Positions 1 through 12,188 of a stretch of DNA of 64,000 bases are shown piece after piece. Both the position numbers and the translations under genes were made by a program. The notes under the pieces are model-generated. The model saw nothing but the letters and a program-made list of their open reading frames with translations. It ran no database searches and had not been told where the DNA came from. The stretch's first letter is position 1. Every line of letters begins with the position of its first letter. The stretch comes from Candidatus Pantoea edessiphila (GTDB taxonomy: Bacteria; Pseudomonadota; Gammaproteobacteria; Enterobacterales; Enterobacteriaceae): assembly GCF_002933345.1 (NCBI RefSeq), contig NZ_PDKR01000003.1, positions 1 to 64,000 on the forward strand, given 5' to 3'.

Positions 1-85
1 AACCATGTCGAACTCAGAAGTGAAATGTCGTAGTGCCAATGGTAGTGTGGAGTTTCTCCATGTGAGAGTAGGAAATCGCCAGGCA
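1..85 (+). rRNA. rrf: 5S ribosomal RNA, 3' part
   Basis: The window opens inside a 5S rRNA. Bases 5-50 closely match the enterobacterial 5S sequence (loop with CGAACTCAGAAGTGAAA, then GGTAGTGTGG). The 3' strand of the terminal helix, GCCAGGCA, ends near base 85. About the first 35 bases of the gene lie outside the window, so this is the end of an rRNA operon transcribed rightwards. No tRNA follows; the convergent accC stop lies only about 20 bases away. Confidence 0.93.
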
Positions 86-104
86 GGATTCCTTAATTAA
101 ATAC

Positions 105-1442
105 TTATAATTTTTTTGTATTGCTTTCTAAAATATTATTGGTGCCATTTTTGAAATTTATATCGTCTATAATTTTAGTATGTAATCCTACATTGGTTTT
201 TATACCATCAATAATTAATTCAGATAATGCATTTTTCATTCGTGAAATTGCTACATTACGATTTTCTCCATAAGTTATTAACTTACCAATCATTGAATCA
301 TAATAAGGTGAAACATAATATCCCGTATAAATATGTGATTCCCATCTTACTCCTAAACCTCCTGGGGCATGAAAACGTTCAATTTTACCTGAATTTGGAA
401 CGAATGTATTTGGATCTTCAGCATTAATACGACATTCAATAGAATGGCCGAAAAATTTAATATCTTCTTGTGTTATCCATAGTTTTTCATTGTTAGCAAT
501 TCTTATTTGTCCTTTAACTAAATCAATATTAGTAATCATTTCTGTTACTGTATGTTCTACTTGAATACGAGTATTCATTTCTATAAAATAAAATTTTCCT
601 TTTTTATAAAGAAATTCAAATGTACCAACTCCTTTATATCCAAGTTCAATAAAAGTTTTAGAACAAAGTTCTCCTATATATCTTCTTAACTCTGGACTAA
701 TATCAAATGCTGGAGCTTCTTCTATTAATTTTTGATGTCTTCGTTGTATGGAACAATCTCTTTCACCTAGATAAACAGCATTGCCTTTCCCATCTGCCAT
801 TACTTGAATTTCAATATGACGAGGACTTTCTATATATTTTTCCATATAGAGAATATCATTATTGAAAATTGATTTAGCCTCTATTTTTGTCTTGTTAATA
901 TATTTATTTAAATCCTTTTCTTTATATACAATACGCATACCAAATCCACCACCACCACTAGAAGCCTTAATAATTACAGGATATCCTATTAGATTTGCAA
1001 TTTCATAGTTTTTTTCTATTTTATCACTTAGTGGACCATCAGAACCAGGTATACATGGAATACCAAATTTTTTTATTTTATTTATTGCTGATATCTTATC
1101 TCCCATAAGACGTATAGTTTCTGCTTTAGGACCAATGAATATAAAACCTGAGTTTTCAACTTGTTCTGCAAAATCAGCATTTTCGGAAAGGAAACCATAA
1201 CCAGGATGAATTGCCGTTGCTCCAGTAATTTCAGCAGCTGAAATAATTGCAGGTATATTAAGATAACTTTTAATTAATTGTGCTGGTCCTATACAAACAG
1301 TTTCATCTGCTAATAATACATGCTTAAGGTTTCTGTCTATATCGGAATGTATAGCTACAGTTTTAATACCAAGTTCTTTACAAGCACGTAAAATACGCAA
1401 AGCAATTTCACCACGATTAGCAATAACTATTTTATCTATCAT
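105..1442 (-). CDS. accC: Biotin carboxylase, acetyl-CoA carboxylase subunit
   Basis: ATP-dependent carboxylation of the biotin on AccB, the first half-reaction of acetyl-CoA carboxylase in fatty acid synthesis (cytosol). The 445 residues are close to the usual 449. The N-terminal domain begins [16 protein letters not shown]. An ATP-grasp fold follows, with a glycine-rich loop [12 protein letters not shown] at about 159-170 and the catalytic [14 protein letters not shown] segment near 287-300. It sits downstream of accB with an 11-base gap, as in the enterobacterial accBC operon. The C-terminus is a few residues short. It looks fully functional. Confidence 0.97.
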   Translation of the reverse strand: MIDKIVIANRGEIALRILRACKELGIKTVAIHSDIDRNLKHVLLADETVCIGPAQLIKSYLNIPAIISAAEITGATAIHPGYGFLSENADFAEQVENSGFIFIGPKAETIRLMGDKISAINKIKKFGIPCIPGSDGPLSDKIEKNYEIANLIGYPVIIKASSGGGGFGMRIVYKEKDLNKYINKTKIEAKSIFNNDILYMEKYIESPRHIEIQVMADGKGNAVYLGERDCSIQRRHQKLIEEAPAFDISPELRRYIGELCSKTFIELGYKGVGTFEFLYKKGKFYFIEMNTRIQVEHTVTEMITNIDLVKGQIRIANNEKLWITQEDIKFFGHSIECRINAEDPNTFVPNSGKIERFHAPGGLGVRWESHIYTGYYVSPYYDSMIGKLITYGENRNVAISRMKNALSELIIDGIKTNVGLHTKIIDDINFKNGTNNILESNTKKL

Positions 1443-1453
1443 TTGATGATGTC

Positions 1454-1945
1454 CTAGTACTCAATAATAATTAATGGCTCATTAAATTCTACTAAATGAC
1501 CATTTTCCACTAAAATTGCTTTTACTGTTCCAGATATATCAGATTCGATTTGATTCATCATTTTCATAGCTTCTATAATACATAATGTATCACCTACACT
1601 AATCTTTTTACCTATTTCAATAAAGACTTGAGATTTTGGATTGGGAGTCAAATAAAATATACCTACCATTGGTGAACGTATTATATGAGTATTTGCATTT
1701 GTCATTTTTTGATTTTCTAGCTTACTTAATTCTATTTGAGTTAATTCCGAGTGATATGGTTTAACTGTATTTTGAGAATTAATTGGAGAAGATATGTTAG
1801 AAAATTGTTGTTGATTTTCTGTATTGTCAATATTTTTTGGTATGCGACTAATACTAATAGATTCTGTTTGCTCTGAAATTGTTAATTTAGAAATATTATA
1901 TTTTTCTGTTAATTCAATTAATTTTTTTATTTTACGGATATCCAT
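1454..1945 (-). CDS. accB: Biotin carboxyl carrier protein of acetyl-CoA carboxylase
   Basis: Carries the biotin that AccC carboxylates. At 163 residues it is slightly longer than the E. coli protein (156). The N-terminal helix [12 protein letters not shown] is conserved. A low-complexity N/Q/S-rich linker spans about 37-85. The C-terminal biotinyl domain has the EAMKM motif with the acceptor lysine at 128. The linker has lost the usual Ala/Pro richness, as expected from AT pressure. It is co-transcribed with accC. The biotin dependence links to bioH at 57022. Confidence 0.97.
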   Translation of the reverse strand: MDIRKIKKLIELTEKYNISKLTISEQTESISISRIPKNIDNTENQQQFSNISSPINSQNTVKPYHSELTQIELSKLENQKMTNANTHIIRSPMVGIFYLTPNPKSQVFIEIGKKISVGDTLCIIEAMKMMNQIESDISGTVKAILVENGHLVEFNEPLIIIEY

Positions 1946-1978
1946 GTATAATTTTCCATATCTTATTTGATCGATTAA

Positions 1979-2422
1979 TTAGGAAAGTTTTTTTATAACT
2001 GATTGTAAGGCTAATAGATAACAATCAGTACCAAATCCACATATTATACCTTCTGATATATTAGTAAGATAAGAAATATGACGAAATTGTTCACGTGAAT
2101 ATATATTTGAGATATGTACTTCAATAAATGGAATATTTACTGCTAATAAAGCATCACGTAATGCTATGCTGGTATGAGTAAAAGCTGCAGGATTGATAAT
2201 AATATAATCTACATTACCATAAGCTTCATGAATACGATCTATTAACTTACATTCAGAATTAGATTGTAAATGACTTAATTTTATATTTAAAGTATTAGCG
2301 TATTTATTAAGATCTTTTAAAATATCCTGTAAGCTAATGTAACCATATTTTTCTGGTTCTCTTTTTCCTAGTAAATTTAAATTGGGACCGTTTAAAATTA
2401 AAATATGAAATTTATATTTCAT
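1979..2422 (-). CDS. aroQ: 3-dehydroquinate dehydratase, type II
   Basis: Converts 3-dehydroquinate to 3-dehydroshikimate, the third shikimate step, following AroB (59518) and two steps before AroK (58946). Its 147 residues are typical of the small dodecameric type II enzyme. Visible signatures are the N-terminal [11 protein letters not shown], the catalytic tyrosine at 26, NPAAFTHTS in the middle, and [15 protein letters not shown] with the catalytic histidine. E. coli uses the unrelated AroD, whereas Yersinia and Morganellaceae carry aroQ directly upstream of accBC as here. The gap to accB is 33 bases, so one operon is likely. Confidence 0.96.
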   Translation of the reverse strand: MKYKFHILILNGPNLNLLGKREPEKYGYISLQDILKDLNKYANTLNIKLSHLQSNSECKLIDRIHEAYGNVDYIIINPAAFTHTSIALRDALLAVNIPFIEVHISNIYSREQFRHISYLTNISEGIICGFGTDCYLLALQSVIKKLS

Positions 2423-4246
<1,824 letters not shown>

Positions 4247-4291
4247 CTTATTGTTACAATTAATTATCTAATAATTTAATAACTGTAAGAT

Positions 4292-5119
4292 ATGAAGTTA
4301 AAATTTTCAAAAAAGAAATCTTTTGGATTACGTCTTTTTTTTGCGATATTTTTATCTATCACATTCATTTTCATAGATTATCGTCTGGGATTATTTGCCA
4401 AAATACGTAGTTATTTTGATATGTCTTTAGGTTTATGTTATTCCTTTATTCAAAAACCTTCTCAAGTTATAAAAAATACTTTAGAAATTTTTTCTTCAAA
4501 TAAAAAAATACGAATAGAAAATAAAAAATTACGTTTAGAATTATTTTTAAAAAATACTGATATATGTTTATTAAAACAATATAAATATAAAAAAGAAAAT
4601 GAAAACTTACTTAAGTTATTAAATTATAAAATGAATTATAATAAACGTGCAATACTCAGTAAAGTTATTTTTAGCACTTCTATTCCATTTGCTAGTCAGG
4701 TGGTAATAGATAAGGGTAAATTAGATGGTGTTTATAAAAAACAACCTGTTATTACAGATAAAGGTATCGTAGGACAAGTTGTTTCTATTAACGAAAATAC
4801 TAGCCATATTTTGCTAGCTTGTGATTCTTCTAATGAACTTTCTGTAAAAGTATTACGAAATAATATTTTTGCTGTTATTTCCGGAGAAGGATGTAATAAA
4901 GGTTTTAAATTAAAGTATTTAATAAATAATCATAGTTCATATAATAATCTCCGTCTTGGAGATATCATTGTTACATCTGGTTTAGATAATAAATTTCCTG
5001 AAGGTTATCCGGTTGGCGTGGTGTCCTCAATTGAAATTAATAAAAGTAAATATAAAGTTTATGCTCATATTCATTCTAACATTTATTTCAAGAACTTAAA
5101 TTATTTGTTGTTGCTATAG
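4292..5119 (+). CDS. mreC: Cell shape protein MreC, C-terminally shortened
   Basis: Periplasmic elongasome scaffold that bridges MreB/MreD to penicillin-binding proteins. A short cytoplasmic end is followed by one membrane helix at about 14-31, a coiled-coil stretch rich in K/E/N at about 70-110, and the beta-domain core (SQVVIDKGKLDGVYKKQPV, then SGLDNKFPEGYPVGVV). At 275 residues it lacks the roughly 90-residue Pro/Gln-rich tail of the E. coli protein (367). It stops just after the conserved LRYLLLL-type end of the core, here LNYLLLL. Probably functional. Confidence 0.95.
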   Translation: MKLKFSKKKSFGLRLFFAIFLSITFIFIDYRLGLFAKIRSYFDMSLGLCYSFIQKPSQVIKNTLEIFSSNKKIRIENKKLRLELFLKNTDICLLKQYKYKKENENLLKLLNYKMNYNKRAILSKVIFSTSIPFASQVVIDKGKLDGVYKKQPVITDKGIVGQVVSINENTSHILLACDSSNELSVKVLRNNIFAVISGEGCNKGFKLKYLINNHSSYNNLRLGDIIVTSGLDNKFPEGYPVGVVSSIEINKSKYKVYAHIHSNIYFKNLNYLLLL

Positions 5120-5132
5120 ATTGTTGCTATAG
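5108..5132 (+). repeat. 12-bp direct repeat across the mreC stop codon
   Basis: TTGTTGCTATAG occurs at 5108-5119 and again at 5121-5132, a 13-base period. The first copy encodes the last three residues and the TAG stop of mreC. The second lies just downstream. It is most simply a recent tandem duplication by slippage. Confidence 0.85.
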
Positions 5133-5316
5133 AAAGCAGATAAAATTAATAATAAATTGGACTATATCTTACAAGAGACTTTAATTAATAAACATCGTGG
5201 TATCGTAAGAAGGAAATAAAATCTTATTTACCGTCATTGAAATATATAAAATTTATTATATATAATAATTAAATGAAAATATTTTAATTTATTATATATT
5301 GTATTAAGGTTAATGC

Positions 5317-5793
5317 TTGAACAAATATGATTTTCCGAAAAAAAAATCTATTTATTTGTCTTTTATAATAATTTTTTTATTACAAGTAATGCCTTGGCCA
5401 CAAACAATTTATATATCACGTCCATCTTGGTTATTATTGTTTCTTATTTATTGGATATCAGCTTTACCAAAATATGCTAACAATATATATATCGGTTTTT
5501 TATTAGGCATTATTATGGATATTACTACGGGATCCCTATTAGGTATAGGGGCCTTAGCATTAAGTATAATAGCCTATTTAATTAATTTTAATATTCAATT
5601 AATTAATGGTTTAAATATGTTACAAAAATTATGTATAGTTGTATTGTTATCTATTTTAATGAATTTAATCATATTTTTGATTGAATTTTTAATTATTGGT
5701 GTTCCTTTAAAATATGAACTTATTTCTAATAGTATGATTAATGCTATGATATGGCCAATATTTGTTTTTTTAATCAAAAGATATTGCTATTAA
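5317..5793 (+). CDS. mreD: Rod-shape determining membrane protein MreD
   Basis: Small polytopic inner-membrane partner of MreC in the elongasome. Its 158 residues (E. coli 162) form about five hydrophobic helices. The conserved MPWPQTIYISRPSWLLLFLIYW segment lies near 26-47, given here only as a landmark. The start is TTG at 5317, chosen because AAGGT lies 7-8 bases upstream and the residues after it align with the N-terminus of known MreD; no ATG fits. The gap of about 200 bases from mreC is larger than usual. Confidence 0.93.
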   Translation: MNKYDFPKKKSIYLSFIIIFLLQVMPWPQTIYISRPSWLLLFLIYWISALPKYANNIYIGFLLGIIMDITTGSLLGIGALALSIIAYLINFNIQLINGLNMLQKLCIVVLLSILMNLIIFLIEFLIIGVPLKYELISNSMINAMIWPIFVFLIKRYCY

Positions 5794-6047
5794 TTTTTTA
5801 TTCTTATTTTATTTACACCAAATAAATATTTGTTTATAATTTTAAATAATTTATTTAAACAATTAACAAAAAATAATAACATATTTAAAACATTACAAAT
5901 AACTTAAGATCGTTTTTTAGCAATCCACTTATCGTAACTACTCTTATTTTGATAAATATCAAATAAATAATTATTCTTATAAGATTATATATAGAATATA
6001 TTGTTTTAAACATAAAATAAAATTAGTATCAACGAAGTAAGGATTAA

Positions 6048-7001
6048 ATGATGAGAATTTCAATTCTTGGTGCCGCTGGAAATATAGGTCAAGCTCTTTC
6101 ATTATTATTGAAAATTTACCTTCCTGTCGGTTCAGAACTACATTTATATGATGTTACACCTGCTATGTTAGGTATAGCATTAGATCTTAGTCACGTCTCC
6201 AATAATGTAATAGTAAAAGGTTTTATCGGAAAGGATATAACTCAGGCATTGGTAAATACAGATATAGTAATAATATCAGCAGGTATAGCAAGAAAACCAG
6301 GAATGGAACGAGATGATTTATTTAATATCAATGCTGATATTATTTTAAAATTGATTAAACAAATAGTTATAACATCACCTAATGCTTTAATTGGTATAAT
6401 TACTAATCCAATTAATAGTACTGTAGTAATTGCAGCTGAAATACTCAAAAAATATCAAGTTTATGATAAAAGAAAATTATTTGGTATTACTACCTTAGAT
6501 AGTATTCGTGCTAATAAATTTGTTCATGATATGAAAGGTAAAAATGTTAACAATATTAATGTACCAGTGATTGGAGGACATTCTAATCAGACTATTTTAC
6601 CTTTATTATCAAAATTAAGAAATATTAATTTTAATAATCAAGAAGTTATAGATATTACCAGAAGAATTCAAAATGCAGGGGACGAAGTAATAAAATATAA
6701 ATCTGGTAGTGGTTCTGCAACTTTATCAATGAGTTATGCAGCATCACGTTTTTGTTTATCATTGGTAAATGGTTTGCTTGGTAATAGTAATATATTAGAA
6801 TATGCATATATTGAAGGTGATAGTAAGTATGCAAAATTTTTTTCTCAACCTTTTGTTTTAGGAAAAAATGGCATTATAGAATATAAGGAAATAGGTAAAA
6901 TTAGTTTATTTGAAGAATCAATATTAAATAATATGATTAGTCATTTAAATCAAGATATCTTACGTGGTGAAATGTTTGTCAAGAAATTATCATCTATTTA
7001 G
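6048..7001 (+). CDS. mdh: Malate dehydrogenase (NAD)
   Basis: Oxidises malate to oxaloacetate in the TCA cycle. The Rossmann motif ILGAAGNIGQALSLLLK is at the N-terminus. Substrate arginines sit in ARKPGMERDDLFN, and the catalytic histidine is in VPVIGGHSNQTILPL. Length is 317 residues (E. coli 312). Two consecutive ATGs occur: AAGGA at 6039-6043 is spaced better for the second (6051), which also matches the E. coli start, so residue 1 may be surplus. In E. coli mdh is also near the mre cluster. It is intact. Confidence 0.97.
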   Translation: MMRISILGAAGNIGQALSLLLKIYLPVGSELHLYDVTPAMLGIALDLSHVSNNVIVKGFIGKDITQALVNTDIVIISAGIARKPGMERDDLFNINADIILKLIKQIVITSPNALIGIITNPINSTVVIAAEILKKYQVYDKRKLFGITTLDSIRANKFVHDMKGKNVNNINVPVIGGHSNQTILPLLSKLRNINFNNQEVIDITRRIQNAGDEVIKYKSGSGSATLSMSYAASRFCLSLVNGLLGNSNILEYAYIEGDSKYAKFFSQPFVLGKNGIIEYKEIGKISLFEESILNNMISHLNQDILRGEMFVKKLSSI

Positions 7002-7023
7002 AAATTAAACATTTTTATTTCTA
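6999..7023. terminator. Possible bidirectional terminator between mdh and mscM
   Basis: TAGAAAT at 6999-7005 pairs with ATTTCTA at 7017-7023 around an 11-base A/T loop. It overlaps the mdh stop codon and lies just past the convergent mscM stop. The 7-bp stem is weak, so the call rests mainly on its position. Confidence 0.35.
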
Positions 7024-7035
7024 GAACTAATTTGA

Positions 7036-10000
7036 TTAGAAAAATCTATCAGAAAATATTTTATTTTTAAAGAAATATTTTCCTTTTACAGATTCTATGC
7101 GCATTTGAAAAGGAGGAAAAGGAATTATTATATTATTTTTTGCAAAATTTTCCACAATTAATTGATTTAATTCATGACGTAATGGCATACGATGACCCAT
7201 TTCAGCTACATATACACGTAATTCAAATAATAAAGTACCCTGTTGTAAATCTACTAAAAATGCCTCTGGCGAAGGGGTTTTTAGAACATAATTGCAACAT
7301 TCAGCAGAATGTTTTAAAATTTTTGTTACTTTACTGCTATTGGTAATATTTAGTGTTGGGATAGTTAAAACTACACGCGTAACTGAATCTGAAAGTGACC
7401 AATTAACGAATTGTTCAGTTATAAATGCTTTATTAGGCACTATTATTTCTTTACGATCCCAATCAGTAATAGTAGTAGCACGTGTATTAATTCTAGTAAT
7501 ACTCCCAGTTAAATTTCTTATAGTCACGGTGTCACCAATACGTATGGGTCTTTCGAATAAAATGATCAATCCGGAAATACAATTAGCAAAAATTTCCTGT
7601 AAACCAAAGCCCAATCCTACTCCTAATGCTGCAACTAACCATTGTAATTTAGACCAATCAATACCTATTACAGAAAGACCAAATAAGCCTCCAAATAAAA
7701 TTGTAGTATATTTAGTTAATGTAGAAATAGCATAATTAGTACCGGGTTTTAGATTTAGGTGTTGAAGTAATATAAGTTCAATTAAAGCTGGCATATTACG
7801 AACTAATTGCATTGTTATAATAAATGTAAAAACAGCAACTAACAACGCACCAAGAGTAATTGGATGATAATTTCCATTTCCCTGATTTGAAGCATTAGCT
7901 TTCCATAATAAAATATTGTCAAAAAAACCAAGAGCTAGATGAATTTCTGACCATGAAAGCATTAATAATGCTAAAGTAACTGACATTAAGATCCAGCGTA
8001 CAAGTTTCAGTGATTGTGCACTAATTACATCTAAATTAACTATTGGTTCTTCTATTTCTATAGAATCTGCGTTTTGCATTATCATGCTTTGTTCTTTTTC
8101 TTCTTCACTACGAGCTCTAAATGCAAGTATTTCAGCCCTTTTTTGTTTAGCACGATCAAAACTTAATCTACGATGTTGAATCAGCATCCATCGACGGATA
8201 ATATGATAGATTATTACAACTACAAACCAAATAACATTTGATATTTCTATATGTAATAAAATAGCTTTAGCAGTTGATGAATAACCCATTAAAGCAGCAA
8301 TTGCATCAATTATTGGAATTAAAATTATAATATTCCATATTGTGTTGTTGATAAAATTATTAGTTTTGCCACTTTTATTAATATGAAGCGGAATATTAGA
8401 TTTTTTTAGGTTTATACTACTTATGCTAATAATAAAACAAATCAAAACAAAACATACACGTCCCAAAGATGAAGATAAATTATGTTCTTCTAAATCATCT
8501 AAGACACTTAATAATATAATAAGTGGAACAATAAAGCATAAAGTTATAAAAAAATTATTGATCGCCCGAGTCACTAAAACTTGTGACCAACGAAAATGCA
8601 TAATAAATAAACCATTTGGTTTTGAAAAAATAGTGATGATTATGAAAATTGTCAAAACTGGTACAGTATTAACGATGCCATCACCTATCGCTACTACAAT
8701 TGGATGTTCTGAAGATTCTTGTAAACCATAACCTATTTGTGTCCATAGTAATGGTAATGGTATGGACATTAAAATAGATAATATAACAGTACGTATAGTT
8801 AATTTAAAACGATCCTGTGTTACTTTTCCTACTTTACTTGCTGAAGTTTCTAAAAAATTATTATACTTATTACGTATAATAAAACTTAAAACAACTAAGA
8901 ATAATCCACCTAATACTGGTAAAAAAGTTTTTATATTTAAGATTAAATCTATTACACCTTTTTTAAGGTGTTTAAGTATGTTTAAAGAAAATAAATATTT
9001 TATATTTACTTTAATATTTTTTAAATTTTTAAAATCAAATGGATTATTATCAGCAATCCAAAAAAGACGTTCTTGAGATAACTTGGTGGCTTTTCTTAAA
9101 TAATCTTGTAATTGTATCTTTGATATTTTTAATTTGGTAGTTTCAAGAATTAAGCTATCACATCCAGAAATTAATAAATTAATTAATTTATATTTTATTA
9201 ATAGTTGTTGTTTAAACATTTTTTTAAAAACATCGCTGATTATATGATCATAGGCTGTTGTCATTTCTTGTTGAATTAATGATTCTTTATTTTCTATTAA
9301 ATATTCATAATGTAAACGTTGTAAACGTATTTTAGCGATATCTTGATCAATGTTTTTTAATTGTGGCATTTCAGGCAGTTTTGCTATACGTAGTCTTAAT
9401 GTTTCACCTAATAACACGGAGTAAGTCAAACCGTTTGATTTTTCGTTAAGCATAGAATTTAAAGATTGTACCTGATTTATTTGATCATGTATTATATGTT
9501 GCTTAATTTCTATTTGATGCATTAATTTAATTTGATTGTCTAAAGCAATAGATAGATCCTGATTGGTGTGTATATAATTTAATAAGAATACAAATAATAA
9601 ATTTTTTTTATTTTTTTTAATTTTTTCAATAGCTTCTAGTAAATTAGTTTGATTTTGATTTTTTATCTTAATACGTAATTGTTGTAAATAATTGTTTAAA
9701 TATGTTATCTTAAGTTGATGAAGTTCAGCATTTAAACGAGCTATTTTTTGACGATTGTTTGCTGATAATTGTGCTAGTTCTAGCTCATTAACATATAATT
9801 CATTAATAATATTTTCTTGCTTACGTCGAATTGATTTTTCTTCACCTGAATATATAATTTTATTCTCAATTTTTTCTGATATATTTTCATCTTCTTCTAA
9901 GTTATTATTTTTACTTATAGAATACCTTGCTTCAGTAATTAATTGGGGTAATATTGATAATGAATTACTTATTTCACGAATTTTATCATTTTGTTTCTGT

Positions 10001-10401
10001 GCTTGACGTTCTTCTTCTATCAACTGCAGATTAACTTTTATAAGTTCTTGATTCAAATCTTTATTATTTGTATTTTTTAAATACATTTTCTGATTTGTTT
10101 TTAAATCATATATTTGTTTTTTAAATTCAGCTTCTAATATTGGAAATAGTTTGATAAATTTTTTATATTTTTTTATTTTTTTTGTATGTTGATTTTTGTG
10201 ATATAAAAATAGATTATTATCTGGTTGTTTTTGTAAATCATTTTTCTCAATTTTTGTTTTTTCTTCTATTTTATTTTTTAATTGATATATATCAATAATA
10301 TTGATAGCTGATACTGAATTATTGATCCATAATCCTATAACTATAGGAATACTTAAATGTATAATCAATTTGAATAAAAAACACTTAATTTTATTTTGCA
10401 T
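7036..10401 (-). CDS. mscM: Miniconductance mechanosensitive channel MscM (YjeP)
   Basis: Large MscS-family channel that releases solutes on hypo-osmotic shock. The 1121 residues match the family length (E. coli 1107). There is a signal peptide-like start (about 1-32), then a long periplasmic coiled-coil region to about 470 with the landmark ELELAQLSANNRQKIARL. Multiple membrane helices follow from about 490. The C-terminal MscS core contains LVAALGVGLGFGLQEIFANC, then RPIRIGDTVTIRNLTG and RATTITDWDRKEIIVPNK. MscM rather than the paralogue MscK is supported by this sequence and by position next to orn. It is the longest gene in the window and has no breaks. Confidence 0.95.
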   Translation of the reverse strand: MQNKIKCFLFKLIIHLSIPIVIGLWINNSVSAINIIDIYQLKNKIEEKTKIEKNDLQKQPDNNLFLYHKNQHTKKIKKYKKFIKLFPILEAEFKKQIYDLKTNQKMYLKNTNNKDLNQELIKVNLQLIEEERQAQKQNDKIREISNSLSILPQLITEARYSISKNNNLEEDENISEKIENKIIYSGEEKSIRRKQENIINELYVNELELAQLSANNRQKIARLNAELHQLKITYLNNYLQQLRIKIKNQNQTNLLEAIEKIKKNKKNLLFVFLLNYIHTNQDLSIALDNQIKLMHQIEIKQHIIHDQINQVQSLNSMLNEKSNGLTYSVLLGETLRLRIAKLPEMPQLKNIDQDIAKIRLQRLHYEYLIENKESLIQQEMTTAYDHIISDVFKKMFKQQLLIKYKLINLLISGCDSLILETTKLKISKIQLQDYLRKATKLSQERLFWIADNNPFDFKNLKNIKVNIKYLFSLNILKHLKKGVIDLILNIKTFLPVLGGLFLVVLSFIIRNKYNNFLETSASKVGKVTQDRFKLTIRTVILSILMSIPLPLLWTQIGYGLQESSEHPIVVAIGDGIVNTVPVLTIFIIITIFSKPNGLFIMHFRWSQVLVTRAINNFFITLCFIVPLIILLSVLDDLEEHNLSSSLGRVCFVLICFIISISSINLKKSNIPLHINKSGKTNNFINNTIWNIIILIPIIDAIAALMGYSSTAKAILLHIEISNVIWFVVVIIYHIIRRWMLIQHRRLSFDRAKQKRAEILAFRARSEEEKEQSMIMQNADSIEIEEPIVNLDVISAQSLKLVRWILMSVTLALLMLSWSEIHLALGFFDNILLWKANASNQGNGNYHPITLGALLVAVFTFIITMQLVRNMPALIELILLQHLNLKPGTNYAISTLTKYTTILFGGLFGLSVIGIDWSKLQWLVAALGVGLGFGLQEIFANCISGLIILFERPIRIGDTVTIRNLTGSITRINTRATTITDWDRKEIIVPNKAFITEQFVNWSLSDSVTRVVLTIPTLNITNSSKVTKILKHSAECCNYVLKTPSPEAFLVDLQQGTLLFELRVYVAEMGHRMPLRHELNQLIVENFAKNNIIIPFPPFQMRIESVKGKYFFKNKIFSDRFF

Positions 10402-11300
10402 TTTGAGAAGAAATATAGTTCAATTACTAAAAGTTGCATTAAAAGAAGACACTTTACAATCTTTATTATATAACTAGATTAATATTAATATATTAAATTA
10501 ACAATTTAAATATTGAATTTATTTTTTTTAATAGATAACCATTACATAAAATGAACTTAATGATATTCATCATATTTACAAAAAAGAATGTTTTGTATGT
10601 AATATTTATTAATAAACTAGATAAAATAAATCACAAAGTGTGATAACTTTCGATTTAAGAGATTATCAATTACAATACGTATAATTCAATTTTTCAATAA
10701 TATAGTACATTCTACATTAATATTAATATAAAGTAATTGCTTTAAGATATATCATTTATAAAATTTAATATACAATAATAAATATATTAATCCTGCATAA
10801 GATACATTTACATTGATTAACAACCTATCTCAAAATATAGACTGTCTACTTTTGTATCAGATAATCATCTTATACAAAATAGCAAAAAAAGAAATATATT
10901 AATATTTAAAATACTATGCAATTAAATTAATCTAATATTTAATAATAATATTAATATGTTTATCAATTTTTATTATAATAAATAAGTGTATAAAATTATT
11001 AGCGAAAATATTGATAACATATAAAACTCATTGTTTTTATTAATTAAGTTGGTAAAAATTATTATTATAGTATTTTTATAGTTAACGATTAAACACAGCA
11101 GTATAGAAGATATATTCATAACTTTCAGTTAAAAGACTGATGAATTTTAATCAAAGAAAATCAAATTAGTAAATTATTAACTATTAGATATATTTAAAAT
11201 AATTAATTAGAAATTCAGTTCTGAAAATAATATTATTCATTGAATATAAGTATTCAACTATTTGATATAATTAACTCAATAAATAACAAATATTAAAAAT
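10402..11300. other. 900-bp AT-rich spacer at the lost psd-rsgA position
   Basis: In E. coli psd and rsgA lie between mscM and orn. Here the interval is noncoding and extremely AT-rich. No remnant of either gene could be read in six frames. It presumably carries the divergent mscM and orn promoters, which I cannot place. Confidence 0.6.
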
Positions 11301-11861
11301 ATGACAATTAATAAAAATGAAAAAAATTTAATTTGGCTTGATCTGGAAATGACTGGACTTAATCCTGAAAAAGATCGCATTATAGAAATTGCTACAGTTA
11401 TAACAGATGTAAATTTAAACATTTTAGCAAAAGGTCCAATAATACCTATATATCAATCAAATAATCAACTTAAATTAATGGATACTTGGAATTTAGATAC
11501 TCATACTAATAGTGGTTTATTAGATAAAGTAAAGAAAAGTAAATTTAAAGAAAAAGAAGCTGAAAAAGAAACTATTAACTTTTTAAAGAAATGGATTCAA
11601 GAAAAAACATCTCCCATGTGTGGTAACAGTATAACTCAGGATCGTCGTTTTTTATTCAAATATATGCCGGAACTAGAAAATTATTTTCATTATCGTCAAA
11701 TTGATGTAAGTACCCTAAAAGAACTAGCATTTCGCTGGAATCCAGCAATATTATTAAGGTTAAGGCAAAAAAAAAGCACTTGTCCACATAGTGCATTAAA
11801 TGATATACTAAATTCCATATCAGAGTTAAATTATTATAGAAAACATTTTCTAAAAATATAA
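11301..11861 (+). CDS. orn: Oligoribonuclease
   Basis: 3'-5' exonuclease that degrades 2-5 nt RNA and pGpG, finishing mRNA decay in the cytosol. It belongs to the DEDDh family. The first acidic pair is in WLDLEMTGL. The third is in the [19 protein letters not shown] segment. H and the final D are in HSALNDI near the C-terminus. Its 186 residues are slightly longer than the E. coli 181 because of a small insertion ([11 protein letters not shown]) before the last motif. All catalytic residues are kept. Confidence 0.97.
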   Translation: MTINKNEKNLIWLDLEMTGLNPEKDRIIEIATVITDVNLNILAKGPIIPIYQSNNQLKLMDTWNLDTHTNSGLLDKVKKSKFKEKEAEKETINFLKKWIQEKTSPMCGNSITQDRRFLFKYMPELENYFHYRQIDVSTLKELAFRWNPAILLRLRQKKSTCPHSALNDILNSISELNYYRKHFLKI

Positions 11862-11922
11862 TTATACAAAAATATTTAATTTATTAATTATTCATTTAGT
11901 GAAATGATGAGAAAATATTTTT

Positions 11923-11998
<76 letters not shown>

Positions 11999-12188
11999 TA
12001 TATCAATCACATCAATTTTATGCTATAAGATAATTAACAATATTATTCTTTATTAAACATTATCATGTTTCTTCCTTGATTTTAAAAAACCAATAAAATA
12101 ATTTTTCAAATTTAATTCATATTTACTTAGTAAGAAATAGAATCTAAAAGTTGAATTTATTAAAATCTGATCTGGAGAATGTGATCTT

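Noticed and set aside
7140-7735. Plus-strand ORFs inside mscM
   Set aside because: Shadows of the minus-strand gene; they have no homology and no ribosome binding sites of note.
7036-10401. MscK (KefA) as identity of the large channel
   Set aside because: The sequence matches MscM/YjeP along its full length and the position beside orn is that of mscM.
10440-11290. Remnants of psd or rsgA in the mscM-orn gap
   Set aside because: Six-frame reading by eye gave no motif from either protein.
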